From the NCBI GenBank assembly GCA_937936215.1, contig CALGWX010000322.1:1-11104 (forward strand): a DNA stretch of 11,104 bases. Reading direction: 5' to 3'. This DNA is from an uncultured Burkholderiaceae bacterium (GTDB lineage Bacteria > Pseudomonadota > Gammaproteobacteria > Burkholderiales > Burkholderiaceae_F). Positions 1-6,532 of this stretch are shown here, piece by piece (the first letter of the stretch is position 1; each line of letters opens with the position of its first letter). Below the pieces are notes generated by a model, which saw nothing but the letters and a program-made list of their open reading frames with translations, was not told the origin of the DNA and did not search any database. A program made the translations under genes and the position numbers.

Positions 1-1
1 C

Positions 2-265
2 CTGTATGGCCCGAACGCGGGCAGCTCGAACGACGCGCGCTTTCGCCTGCCCGCCTACGACCGCCTGTACGAGCGGGCCGCCGTGCTGCCCGACGGCCCC
101 GAGCGCAACCGCCTGCTGCGCGAGATGGACCGGCTGGCCGCTGCCTACGCGCCGCTGCGGCTGCAGGCCTCCGCGCTCGCCCACGACCTGGTGCAGCCGT
201 GGGTCGTCGGCTACCTGCGCCGGCCGGGCGGGCTGCGCTTCGACCGCCTCGACATCGCGCGCTGA
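2..265 (+). CDS. Extracellular solute-binding protein, family 5 (3' end only)
   Basis: Only the last 87 residues and the TGA stop are inside the window; the gene enters from the left edge in the frame starting at base 2. The visible part contains LYGPNAGSSN, LPDGPERNRLLREM, AAYAPLR and PWVVGYLRRP. These match, in the same order and spacing, the C-terminal ends of the two complete solute-binding proteins that follow (LYGPNAGQSN, LPDGPERE, FAYAPLR, AWVVGY in the next gene). It is therefore the first visible member of a tandem SBP family. By family (SBP_bac_5, DppA/OppA-like) it would be a periplasmic receptor delivering oligopeptides or similar solutes to an ABC importer. The ligand cannot be read from this fragment. 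Its last residues (GLRFDRLDIAR) diverge from the FWKFVDI ending of the other two copies, so it is the most diverged of the three at this end. A GTG at position 83 is in frame but internal and should not be taken as the start. Confidence 0.85.
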   Translation: MYGPNAGSSNDARFRLPAYDRLYERAAVLPDGPERNRLLREMDRLAAAYAPLRLQASALAHDLVQPWVVGYLRRPGGLRFDRLDIAR

Positions 266-273
266 GCGCGCGA
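255..273. repeat. Perfect inverted repeat centred on the SBP stop codon
   Basis: TCGCGCGC (255-262) and GCGCGCGA (266-273) are perfect complements, separated only by the TGA stop codon (263-265), which would be the loop of an 8-bp all-but-one G/C hairpin. No T-run follows, so it is not a canonical intrinsic terminator. It could still slow polymerase or protect the 3' end of the upstream message. GC-rich DNA gives such palindromes by chance fairly often. Confidence 0.4.
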
Positions 274-366
274 CCCGCAAGCCCGGCGGGGTGGGCAAGC
301 GGCATGCCCCCGAAGAAACTTGCTCGTCGCCGGCGGGGGTTCAACGCTCGCGCGCGAGGCCGCCCG

Positions 367-372
367 TATCAT
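367..372 (+). promoter_or_regulatory. Possible -10 element upstream of second SBP
   Basis: TATCAT (367-372) matches the sigma70 -10 consensus at five of six positions. It is one of few AT-rich hexamers in this 139-bp gap (266-404) and lies 32 bases before the ATG at 405. No good -35 hexamer sits 16-18 bp upstream; the nearest TTG/TTC-like hexamer, TTCAAC at 340-345, is about 21 bp away. A 12-bp perfect palindrome, CTCGCGCGCGAG (347-358), lies just upstream and could be an operator or chance. The gap is long enough for the second SBP to have its own promoter, but this is weak evidence. Confidence 0.25.
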
Positions 373-404
373 CGCCGCCGACGTCGCGCCCTTGCCCCGC
401 CCTC

Positions 405-2198
405 ATGCCCCTCGCCGTCCGCCTGCTCGCCGCCCTGTGCGTGGCGGCCTTCGCCAGCGTGGCCGCCGCGCAGGGCAAGGTGCTGCGCTATGCGCTCGCC
501 ACCCCGGTGTCCACGCTCGACCCGGCCGCCGCCGGCGACGTGCCGACGATCTCGATGCTGGCCAACATCTTCGACCCGCTGTACAGCTACGACTACCTGG
601 CGCGGCCGGCGAAGCTCATCCCCAACGTCGCCGAGGGCCTGCCCGAGATCAGCGCCGACGGGCGCGTGCTCACCCTGCGTGTGCGCCCCGGCATCTACTT
701 CGCCGACGACCCGGCGTTCAAGGGCGCCAAGCGCGAGCTGGTGGCCGCCGACTTCGTCTACTCGATCAAGCGCCACTGGGACCCGAAGGTCAAGTCGCCC
801 AACCTGTACCTGATCGCCAACCGCATCAAGGGCTTGGCGCCGCTGCGCGCCGAGGCCGAGAAAAGCGGCCGCTTCGACTACGACCGCGAGGTCGAGGGGT
901 TGCGGGCCATCGATCGCTACACGCTGCGGATCGAGCTGGCGCAGCCGTCGCCGAATTTCACCTACTTCCTGACCCTGTGCCCGATCGGCTGCGCGGTGGC
1001 GCGCGAGGTGGTCGAGGCCTACGGCGAGAAGATCGCCGAGCACCCGGTCGGCACCAACGCCTTTCGCCTGACGCAGTACGCGCGCTCCTCGCGCATGGTG
1101 TTCGAGCGCAACCCCAACTTCCGCGACCAGCACTACGACGCGCAGGCGCCAGCCAACGACCCGGCAGCGCAGTCGATCGCCGCGCGGCTGGCCGGCCGCA
1201 AGCTGCCGATGATCGACCGCGTCGAGGTCTTCATCGTCGAGGAGGCGCAGCCGCGCTGGCTGGCTTTCCTCAACGCCGAGCACGACCTGATCGAGGTGGT
1301 GCCGGCCGAGTTCGTGCTGACCGCGGCGCCCAACGGCGAGCTTTCCGGCAACCTGGCGCGGCGCGGCGTGCAGGTGCACCGGGTGCCAGCGTTTTCGGTG
1401 TTCTTCACCTACTTCGGCATGAACGACCCGGTGGTCGGCGGCTACACGCCGGAGAAGGTGGCGCTGCGGCGGGCGATCGCGCTCGCCTACGACATCGATG
1501 CCGCCATCCGCATCAATGCCCGTGGCCAGGCGATCGTCGCCCACGGCGTGCTACCGCCCGGGGCGGTCGGCTTCGACCCCACCCTGAAGAGCCCCCTGGC
1601 CGAGTACGACCCCGCCCGCGCCAAGGCGCTGCTCGACACCTACGGCTACGTCGACCGCGACGGCGACGGCTGGCGCGAGCAGCCCGACGGCAGCCCGCTG
1701 CGGCTGGTGATGGCCTCGCCGGCCACCCAGCTGGCGCGCAACGCCGACGAGCTGTGGAAGAAGAGCATGGACGCCATCGGCATCCGCATCGACTTCCGCA
1801 AGGGCAAGTTCCAGGAGCTGATCCGCGACTCGCGGGCGGGCAAGCTGATGATGTTCTCCTCCGGCTGGTCAGGGCCGATGCCCGACGGCGAATACTTCAT
1901 GGGCATCCTGTACGGGCCCAACGCCGGCCAGTCGAACCAGTCCCGCTTCGACCACCCGGAGTTCAACCGCCTGTTCGCGCAGGCGGCGCAACTACCTGAC
2001 GGGCCCGAGCGCGAGGCGCTTTATCGCCAGATGCACCGGATCCTGTTCGCCTATGCGCCGCTGCGGCCGACCGTCACGCCAATCGAGACCGGGCTGGCGC
2101 ACGCGTGGGTGGTCGGCTACCGCAAGCACCCGGTGCTGCGCGAGTTCTGGAAGTTCGTCGACATCGACGTCGCCGCGCAGGCGGCGGGCCGAAAGTAG
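405..2198 (+). CDS. ABC transporter substrate-binding protein, family 5 (second tandem copy)
   Basis: A 597-residue periplasmic receptor of the SBP_bac_5 (DppA/OppA-like) type, the usual size for this family or slightly larger. The ATG at 405 is chosen because it begins a clear Sec signal peptide (residues 1-22, hydrophobic core LLAALCVAAFASV, likely cleavage AAA|Q). The open frame continues far upstream only as Arg/Pro/Ala-rich, non-coding-like sequence. The mature part opens with KVLRYALATPVSTLDPA, the typical SBP start strand. It carries KRHWDP, HPVGTNAFRL and YGPNAGQSN, and a Ca-loop-like DRDGDG at about 417-422 that is common in these proteins. Two cysteines lie close together in LCPIGCAV, a possible disulfide in the periplasm. 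The gene is flanked by paralogues on both sides and the next begins 20 bp downstream, so they are probably co-transcribed. There is no strong Shine-Dalgarno. The family binds peptides or other solutes for import; the ligand here is unknown, and no permease or ATPase gene is visible nearby. Confidence 0.93.
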   Translation: MPLAVRLLAALCVAAFASVAAAQGKVLRYALATPVSTLDPAAAGDVPTISMLANIFDPLYSYDYLARPAKLIPNVAEGLPEISADGRVLTLRVRPGIYFADDPAFKGAKRELVAADFVYSIKRHWDPKVKSPNLYLIANRIKGLAPLRAEAEKSGRFDYDREVEGLRAIDRYTLRIELAQPSPNFTYFLTLCPIGCAVAREVVEAYGEKIAEHPVGTNAFRLTQYARSSRMVFERNPNFRDQHYDAQAPANDPAAQSIAARLAGRKLPMIDRVEVFIVEEAQPRWLAFLNAEHDLIEVVPAEFVLTAAPNGELSGNLARRGVQVHRVPAFSVFFTYFGMNDPVVGGYTPEKVALRRAIALAYDIDAAIRINARGQAIVAHGVLPPGAVGFDPTLKSPLAEYDPARAKALLDTYGYVDRDGDGWREQPDGSPLRLVMASPATQLARNADELWKKSMDAIGIRIDFRKGKFQELIRDSRAGKLMMFSSGWSGPMPDGEYFMGILYGPNAGQSNQSRFDHPEFNRLFAQAAQLPDGPEREALYRQMHRILFAYAPLRPTVTPIETGLAHAWVVGYRKHPVLREFWKFVDIDVAAQAAGRK

Positions 2199-2218
2199 AT
2201 CGCCGGGGTGCCGCCGCG

Positions 2219-4018
2219 ATGAAGTGCCTCCTGACCGCCCTGCTCCTGGCCTTGCCCCTCGCCGCCGCGCCGCTGCCTGCTGCCGCGCAGCAGAAGGTGC
2301 TGCGCTTTGCCTTTCCGATCGCTGAAACCGGCTTCGACCCGGTGCAGGTCAACGACCTGTATTCCAACATCATCAACAACCACATCTTCGACCCGCCGCT
2401 GCGCTACGACTTTCTCGCCCGGCCGGCCAAGGTGGTGCCCAACACGGCCGAGGCCATGCCGGAGACCTCGCCGGACTATCGCGTCTGGACCATCCGCATC
2501 CGCCCTGGCATCTACTTCGCCGACGACGCGGCCTTCAACGGCCGCAAGCGCGAACTGACGGCCGCCGACTACGTGTACTCGCTGAAGCGACACTGGGACC
2601 CGAAGAACAAATCGCAGAACCTGTATCTGGTCGCCAACCGGGTGCCGGGGATGGAAGCGCTGCGAGCGCAGGCGGAGAAGACCGGCAAGTTCGACTACGA
2701 CCGCGAGGTCGAGGGCCTGCGCGTGCTCGACCGCTACACCTACCAGGTGCGGTTCAGCGAGCCGAACCCGCGCTTCCTGTACGACCTGATCAACTGCCCG
2801 CTGTCGTGCGCGGTGGCACGCGAGGTGGTGGAAGCCTACGGCGAGAAGATCATGGCGCACCCGGTGGGCACCAACGCCTTCCGGCTGGTCGACTGGCGGC
2901 GGTCGTCGCGGATCGTGCTCGAGCGCAACCCCAACTACCGCGAGCACCTTTACGACGAGCAGCCGCCGGAGGGCGACGCGGTCAAGCAGGCGATCGCGGC
3001 CAAGCTGCGCGGCCGCAAGCTGCCGATGATCGACCGCGTCGAGGTCTACGTCATCGAGGAGAACCAGCCTCGGTTCCTGTCCTTCCTCAACGGCCAGCAC
3101 GACATCATCACCGGCGTGCCGGCGGACTTCATCAACACCGCGATCCCGAACGGCAAGCTGGCGCCCAACCTCGCCGCGCGCGGCATCGGCATCGACCGCA
3201 GCCTCGAGTTCGACCTCGCCTTTGCCTACTTCGGCATGGAGCATCCCGTCGTCGGCGGCTACACGCCGGAGAGGGTGGCGCTGCGGCGGGCGATCGCGCT
3301 CGGCTTCGACATCGACGCCGCTATGCTGCAGGTCTACCGCGGGCAGGCGGTGCGCGCGCAGAGCACGGCGCCGCCGCACGCCTTCGGCGGCGACCCCAAC
3401 TTCGCCGGCCCGCTGGCGGAGTACAACCCGGCCAAGGCCAAGGCGCTGCTCGACACCTTCGGCTACCTCGACCGCGACGGCGACGGCTACCGCGAGAACC
3501 CCGACGGCTCGAAGCTCGTGCTCGAACTCGGCTCCACGCCCGACGGCAGCTCGAAGATCACCGACGAGATCTGGCGCCGCTCGATGGACGCCATCGGCCT
3601 GCACATCGAGTTCCGCAAGGCCAAGTGGCCGGAACTGCTGCGCGAGTCGCGCGCGGGCAAGCTGATGATGTGGGGGCTGGGCTGGTCGGCGGGCGCGCCG
3701 GATGCCGACACCTTCTACCAGATCCTCTACGGGCCGAACAAAGGGCAGTCGAACCACTCGCGCTTCGACCATCCGGAGTTCAACGCCCTGTTCGCGCAGG
3801 CCACGCAAATGCCGCACGGGCCGGAGCGCACCGCGATCTACGACCGCCTGAACCGCATCGCCGCCGCCTACGCGCCGCTGCGGCCGTGGGTGCACCGCAT
3901 CGGCACGACGCTGTGGCACCCGTGGGTGATCGGCTACCAGCGGCACCCGACGGCGCCCAACATCTTCTGGAAGTTCATCGACATCGAACCGCTGCCGCAG
4001 GCGCAGGCGCGCAAGTAG
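2219..4018 (+). CDS. ABC transporter substrate-binding protein, family 5 (third tandem copy)
   Basis: A 599-residue paralogue of the preceding gene, alignable end to end. It starts at ATG 2219 with a Sec signal peptide (residues 1-23, MKCLLTALLLALPL..., likely cleavage AAA|Q). The Cys at residue 3 is too early and in the wrong context for a lipobox, so the protein is probably soluble and periplasmic. A GGGG-containing stretch about ten bases before the ATG is a weak ribosome site. Shared blocks include KRHWDPKNKSQNLYL, FDYDREVEGLR, VAREVVEAYGEKI, HPVGTNAFRL, KLPMIDRVEV, VGGYTPERVALRRAIALGFDID, and DRDGDGYRENPDG (Ca-loop-like, about 418-430). The CxxxC pair is conserved as NCPLSCAV. Residues differ most in the segments after KLPMIDRVEV and around the VYRGQAVRAQ loop, which would be consistent with altered ligand preference. 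The role is periplasmic capture of peptide-like or other solutes for an ABC importer not encoded in the window. The specificity is unknown. Confidence 0.93.
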   Translation: MKCLLTALLLALPLAAAPLPAAAQQKVLRFAFPIAETGFDPVQVNDLYSNIINNHIFDPPLRYDFLARPAKVVPNTAEAMPETSPDYRVWTIRIRPGIYFADDAAFNGRKRELTAADYVYSLKRHWDPKNKSQNLYLVANRVPGMEALRAQAEKTGKFDYDREVEGLRVLDRYTYQVRFSEPNPRFLYDLINCPLSCAVAREVVEAYGEKIMAHPVGTNAFRLVDWRRSSRIVLERNPNYREHLYDEQPPEGDAVKQAIAAKLRGRKLPMIDRVEVYVIEENQPRFLSFLNGQHDIITGVPADFINTAIPNGKLAPNLAARGIGIDRSLEFDLAFAYFGMEHPVVGGYTPERVALRRAIALGFDIDAAMLQVYRGQAVRAQSTAPPHAFGGDPNFAGPLAEYNPAKAKALLDTFGYLDRDGDGYRENPDGSKLVLELGSTPDGSSKITDEIWRRSMDAIGLHIEFRKAKWPELLRESRAGKLMMWGLGWSAGAPDADTFYQILYGPNKGQSNHSRFDHPEFNALFAQATQMPHGPERTAIYDRLNRIAAAYAPLRPWVHRIGTTLWHPWVIGYQRHPTAPNIFWKFIDIEPLPQAQARK

Positions 4019-4072
4019 CGGCCCGCGACCAATGAGCCGAGCGGCGTCGACCTGCCCCCCACCCACGCAGCC

Positions 4073-5014
4073 GTGGCGCTGACCATCGCCCACCTGCAGC
4101 GGATCTGGTCGATCGGCGTGCCGCTGGCCGGTGCGGCACTGGCCTGGTGGTGGCTGCCGGCACCGGTGGAGGCCTACGGGATCGTCGCCGGCGCGGTCCT
4201 GGCCCCCGTGGCAGTGGTCGGCGGGCTGCTGATGATCGAATTTACGGTGGCCGCGACGGTTGACCCGCGCTCGCCGCGCGCCTCGCCGCTTCTTGTTGTG
4301 CAGGTGTTCCTGCGCGAGGTGTCGGTGTCGCTGCGCGTGTTCCTGTGGCGGCAGCCCTGGCGCGCCGCCTTTCCGGAACCGCCGCTGGCGCGCGATGCAC
4401 TGCGGCCGGCGCTGCTGCTGATCCCCGGCTTCATGTGCAACCGCGCGGCGTGGAAGCCGCTGCTCGATTCCGGCGCGCTGGCGCCGTTCAACGTCGCCAC
4501 CGTCAACCTGGAACCGGTCTTTGGCGACATCGACCAGTATGCCGAGGTCGTGCACCGCGCCGTCGAGCGGCTGCGGGCCGAAACCGGCGCCGCTCGCGTC
4601 ATCCTCGTCGGCCACAGCATGGGCGGGCTGGCGGCCCGCGCCTATCTGCGCAGACACGGCGACGCGCACGTGGCGCGCGTGGTCACCTTGGCCAGCCCGC
4701 ACCACGGCACGATCTTCGGCCGCCTTGGCGCGAGCCGCAACGCGCGGCAGATGGCGCGCAGCTCCCGCTTCGTCGAGCGCCTGAACCGCGACGATCACGG
4801 CCGCTGGCGCCGCTTCACCACCGTGGCCACGCGCGACGACAACCTGGTGGTGCCACGGTCGAGCCCGCTGCTGCCCGGCTCGCGGCAGGTGGTGCTCGAC
4901 GGCGTCGGCCACCTGGCGCTGATCGAGGATCGCCGCGCCTGGCAGGTGATCGTCGACGAGGCGCGCGCGCACGGTTCGGCGCCCGGCTCGCACCGGACGC
5001 AGGCGGCCGCGTAG
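4073..5014 (+). CDS. Membrane-anchored alpha/beta-hydrolase (lipase/esterase-like)
   Basis: A 313-residue protein. The N-terminus has two hydrophobic segments (about 13-29 and 37-61), so the enzyme is probably held at the inner membrane. The hydrolase domain begins near residue 110 with RPALLLIPGF (oxyanion-hole region). It continues with the nucleophile elbow ILVGHSMGG (Ser182), LASPHHGT as in triacylglycerol lipases, an acid candidate in RDDN (Asp255 or Asp256), and His280 in VGHLAL. The full Ser-Asp-His triad is thus present. The family cleaves ester bonds, often of lipids; the true substrate is not shown by sequence. The start is taken as GTG 4073. No ATG or TTG exists in frame after the previous stop, only a CTG at 4052, and there is no clear Shine-Dalgarno. 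It follows the last solute-binding gene by 54 bp on the same strand and may be part of that operon, but a functional link is inference only. Confidence 0.85.
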   Translation: MALTIAHLQRIWSIGVPLAGAALAWWWLPAPVEAYGIVAGAVLAPVAVVGGLLMIEFTVAATVDPRSPRASPLLVVQVFLREVSVSLRVFLWRQPWRAAFPEPPLARDALRPALLLIPGFMCNRAAWKPLLDSGALAPFNVATVNLEPVFGDIDQYAEVVHRAVERLRAETGAARVILVGHSMGGLAARAYLRRHGDAHVARVVTLASPHHGTIFGRLGASRNARQMARSSRFVERLNRDDHGRWRRFTTVATRDDNLVVPRSSPLLPGSRQVVLDGVGHLALIEDRRAWQVIVDEARAHGSAPGSHRTQAAA

Positions 5015-5138
5015 CGCGGGCAGCTGGTCGCAGGCCTGTCGCGACGGCCCGCACCCCAGCGCTTAGCCCGGATATTTCACGAGGGACGCGGGAATTGCGC
5101 GCGCGGATGCGCGCAGCAGGTTGCGCGAGAGGGGCGCA

Positions 5139-5160
5139 GCAAAGGCTGGCGGGCCTTTGC
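5139..5160. terminator. Perfect 8-bp hairpin inside the intergenic element (possible terminator-like structure)
   Basis: GCAAAGGC (5139-5146) pairs perfectly with GCCTTTGC (5153-5160) across the loop TGGCGG. It lies 125 bp past the hydrolase stop and 150 bp past the metallo-hydrolase stop, which read toward each other. There is no T-run on either side, so a Rho-independent terminator in the strict sense is not supported. A second hairpin, CTTG/CAAG with a 4-base loop, follows at 5166-5177. Confidence 0.35.
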
Positions 5161-5251
5161 GAGCACTTGAGCGCAAGCTGACCGCGCAGGCGCCACGCCA
5201 ACCCGCGTCGCCCCAACGGTCCAAAGTGGATACGCGGTTCACCTGCCGTAA

Positions 5252-5289
5252 GCCCCTGACGAAGCTGACGAAATCACACCTTCGGGGGC
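5252..5289. terminator. Bulged hairpin near right end of the intergenic element
   Basis: GCCCC (5252-5256) plus CGAAG (5260-5264) pair with CTTCG (5280-5284) plus GGGGC (5285-5289). This makes a ten-base-pair stem with a TGA bulge on the left arm and a 15-base loop. Two near-copies of CTGACGAA lie in and beside the left arm (5256-5263 and 5265-5272). On the minus strand the structure lies just downstream of the metallo-hydrolase stop (5310) and could stop or stabilise that transcript. No T-run is present. Confidence 0.35.
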
Positions 5290-5309
5290 GACCTCGTGAA
5301 ACATCCGGG

Positions 5310-6407
5310 TTAGGGGCGATTAAGCCGCAGCGTCTCGCCGTGGCGCAGGACGATGAACTCGTGCCGGCCGACGCCCAGCTTGTCCCGCGCCGCGGCGAGG
5401 TCCGCCAGCGGCTGGTCCAGCGGCTCGTCGGTCAGCTGGAAGGTGCCCCAGTGGATGCCGACAGAGCGCCTGGCGCCGAGGTCGCGATGGATGCGCACGG
5501 CCTCCTCGGGGTCGACGTGCTGCTGGCGCATGAACCAGCGCGGCTCGTAGGCGCCGATCGGGATCAGCGCTAGGTCGATGCCGGGAAAGCGCGCCCCGGT
5601 CTCGCGGAAGTGCTGCGCCGAATAGCCGGTGTCGCCGCTGAAGTAGACGCGCCGCCGCTTGCCGTGGCTTTCGCCCTCGACGACGAAGCCGCCCCACAGC
5701 GTGGTGTTGGTGTCGGCCAGCGTGCGCCGGCTCCAGTGCTGCACCGGCGTCAGCGTCACCGTCAGTTCGCCTGCCTGGACCGTGTCCCACCAGTCGAGCG
5801 CACGCACGTTCGTGATGCCGACGCTTTCCAGCCAGCGCTCCAGCCCCAGCGGCACCACGAACAGCGGCGGTCCGCCCGGCTGCGCGGCGAGCGCCCGGAC
5901 CGAGGCCTCGTCGAGGTGGTCGTAGTGGTTGTGCGAGATCAGCACCACGTCGATGCGCGGCAGGTCCTCGGGACGCAGCGCCGGCGGCTGCCAGCGCTTC
6001 GGGCCGGCCCACTGCACGGGCGAGGCGCGCTCGGAAAAGTGCGGATCGGTCAGCACGTTGCTGTGGCCGATCTGCACCAGCGCCGTGGCGTGGCCGATCC
6101 AGGTGACCGCGAAGTGGTTGGCGCGGCTGCGGATGAAGCCGAGTTCGGGGGCCACCGGCGACAGGTCGAGCTTCGGCGGCGGGATGTCGAGCGCAGCGCG
6201 CTCGCGCTGCCAGCGGAAGAACTCGCCGAACGGCCGCGGCATCCGCGCCGCCGGGTCGATGTTCTGGAAGCCGTCGGCGCGGTGGTGTGGCTTCGACGGG
6301 TCGTAATAGGGGTTCACGGTCGAAGGATGCTGGGCTGCGGCCAACGCCGAGATGGCAACGGCGGCGACGGCAAGGGCAACTCGACTTCGCGGCCTGCGGG
6401 ACATCAT
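5310..6407 (-). CDS. Exported metallo-beta-lactamase-fold hydrolase (NAPE-PLD/UlaG-like)
   Basis: A 365-residue protein with a signal peptide: the basic MMSRRPRSR is followed by a hydrophobic stretch to about residue 25 (ALAAAQ), so a periplasmic location is likely. The zinc-binding pattern of the metallo-beta-lactamase fold is complete: SHNHYDHLD (His159, His161, Asp163, His164), PVQHW (His224), SGDTGY (Asp259) and GIHWGTF (His319). The blocks TWIGHATALVQ, NVLTDPHFSERASP, GAYEPRWFM and HVDPEEAV are typical of bacterial relatives of N-acyl-phosphatidylethanolamine phospholipase D and of the UlaG-like group. These hydrolyse phosphodiester or lactone bonds; the substrate here cannot be told. 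The start is the first of two adjacent ATGs (6407). The last proline and the TAA stop fall at the right-hand TTAG duplication of the adjacent MITE-like element, so the insertion left the protein end intact. It converges with the lipase-like gene and lies downstream of parC on the same strand after a 246-bp gap. Confidence 0.9.
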   Translation of the reverse strand: MMSRRPRSRVALAVAAVAISALAAAQHPSTVNPYYDPSKPHHRADGFQNIDPAARMPRPFGEFFRWQRERAALDIPPPKLDLSPVAPELGFIRSRANHFAVTWIGHATALVQIGHSNVLTDPHFSERASPVQWAGPKRWQPPALRPEDLPRIDVVLISHNHYDHLDEASVRALAAQPGGPPLFVVPLGLERWLESVGITNVRALDWWDTVQAGELTVTLTPVQHWSRRTLADTNTTLWGGFVVEGESHGKRRRVYFSGDTGYSAQHFRETGARFPGIDLALIPIGAYEPRWFMRQQHVDPEEAVRIHRDLGARRSVGIHWGTFQLTDEPLDQPLADLAAARDKLGVGRHEFIVLRHGETLRLNRP

Positions 6408-6448
6408 GCCGGCACAGACGAGCGAGGCGGCGCCGAGTTCCCCGGGGC

Positions 6449-6532
6449 GCCGAAGTGGCTCCGGCGAAGGCGCTGCCGCAAAGCCGGCACGCCGATGTGG
6501 CTTCGGCGAAGGTGCTGCCGCGACGCCGGCGC
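6449..6532. repeat. Two-unit tandem 42-bp repeat (array A, downstream of parC)
   Basis: Unit 1 (6449-6490) and unit 2 (6491-6532) have the same length and differ at about 6 of 42 positions. Shared cores are TGGCT-CGGCGAAGG and GCTGCCGC. A partial third unit may start at 6533 (GCCG). Because 42 is divisible by three, every frame reads as a 14-residue repeat; on the minus strand this gives GSTFAEATSACRLC followed by GSAFAGATSAPRG. No start, ribosome site or homologous domain supports a gene here. The surrounding gap (6408-6653) is otherwise unremarkable GC-rich sequence. Confidence 0.7.

Larger units (their letters stand above)
5067..5309. mobile_element. MITE-like element with terminal inverted repeats and TTAG target duplication
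   Basis: The left end CCCGGATATTTCACGAGG (5067-5084) is the inverse complement of the right end CCTCGTGAAACATCCGGG (5292-5309), with 17 of 18 bases matching. TTAG stands immediately outside both ends (5063-5066 and 5310-5313), as expected of a 4-bp target-site duplication. The 243-bp interior has no convincing gene. It contains three hairpins: GCGCGC/GCGCGC around GGAT (5099-5114), GCAAAGGC/GCCTTTGC with a 6-base loop (5139-5160), and a bulged hairpin at 5252-5289. There is no transposase, so if mobile it would depend on a transposase encoded elsewhere. The short target duplication and CC-starting ends recall the IS1380 family, but this assignment is from memory and uncertain. The element fills most of the gap between two convergent genes and could serve as a shared transcription stop. 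Confidence 0.7.

Noticed and set aside
83..265. GTG at 83 as start of a small 60-residue gene
   Set aside because: The frame is open to the left edge and matches the C-terminus of the neighbouring solute-binding proteins, so it is the end of a longer gene.
6..404. N-terminal extension of the second SBP back to position 6
   Set aside because: The extension is Arg/Pro/Thr-rich, overlaps the first SBP gene in another frame and precedes a clear signal peptide that should be at the N-terminus.
369..1544. 391-codon minus-strand frame opposite the second SBP
   Set aside because: Shadow frame with biased composition and no recognisable motif.
2117..4993. Open frame of 958 codons on the minus strand opposite the third SBP and the hydrolase
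   Set aside because: It is a shadow: low-complexity Arg/Ala/Val/Asp/His composition, no domain motifs, and it lies opposite two genes with clear family signatures. High GC removes stop codons from this frame.
5061..5316. Intergenic element as an integron attC or gene cassette
   Set aside because: The outer bases GCTTAGC and GTTAGGG resemble RYYYAAC and GTTRRRY only approximately, the span is too long for attC, and no integrase or cassette gene is present. Terminal repeats with TTAG duplication fit better.
6449..6532. 42-bp repeats as a CRISPR array
   Set aside because: The units are adjacent with no unique spacers and there are no cas genes.
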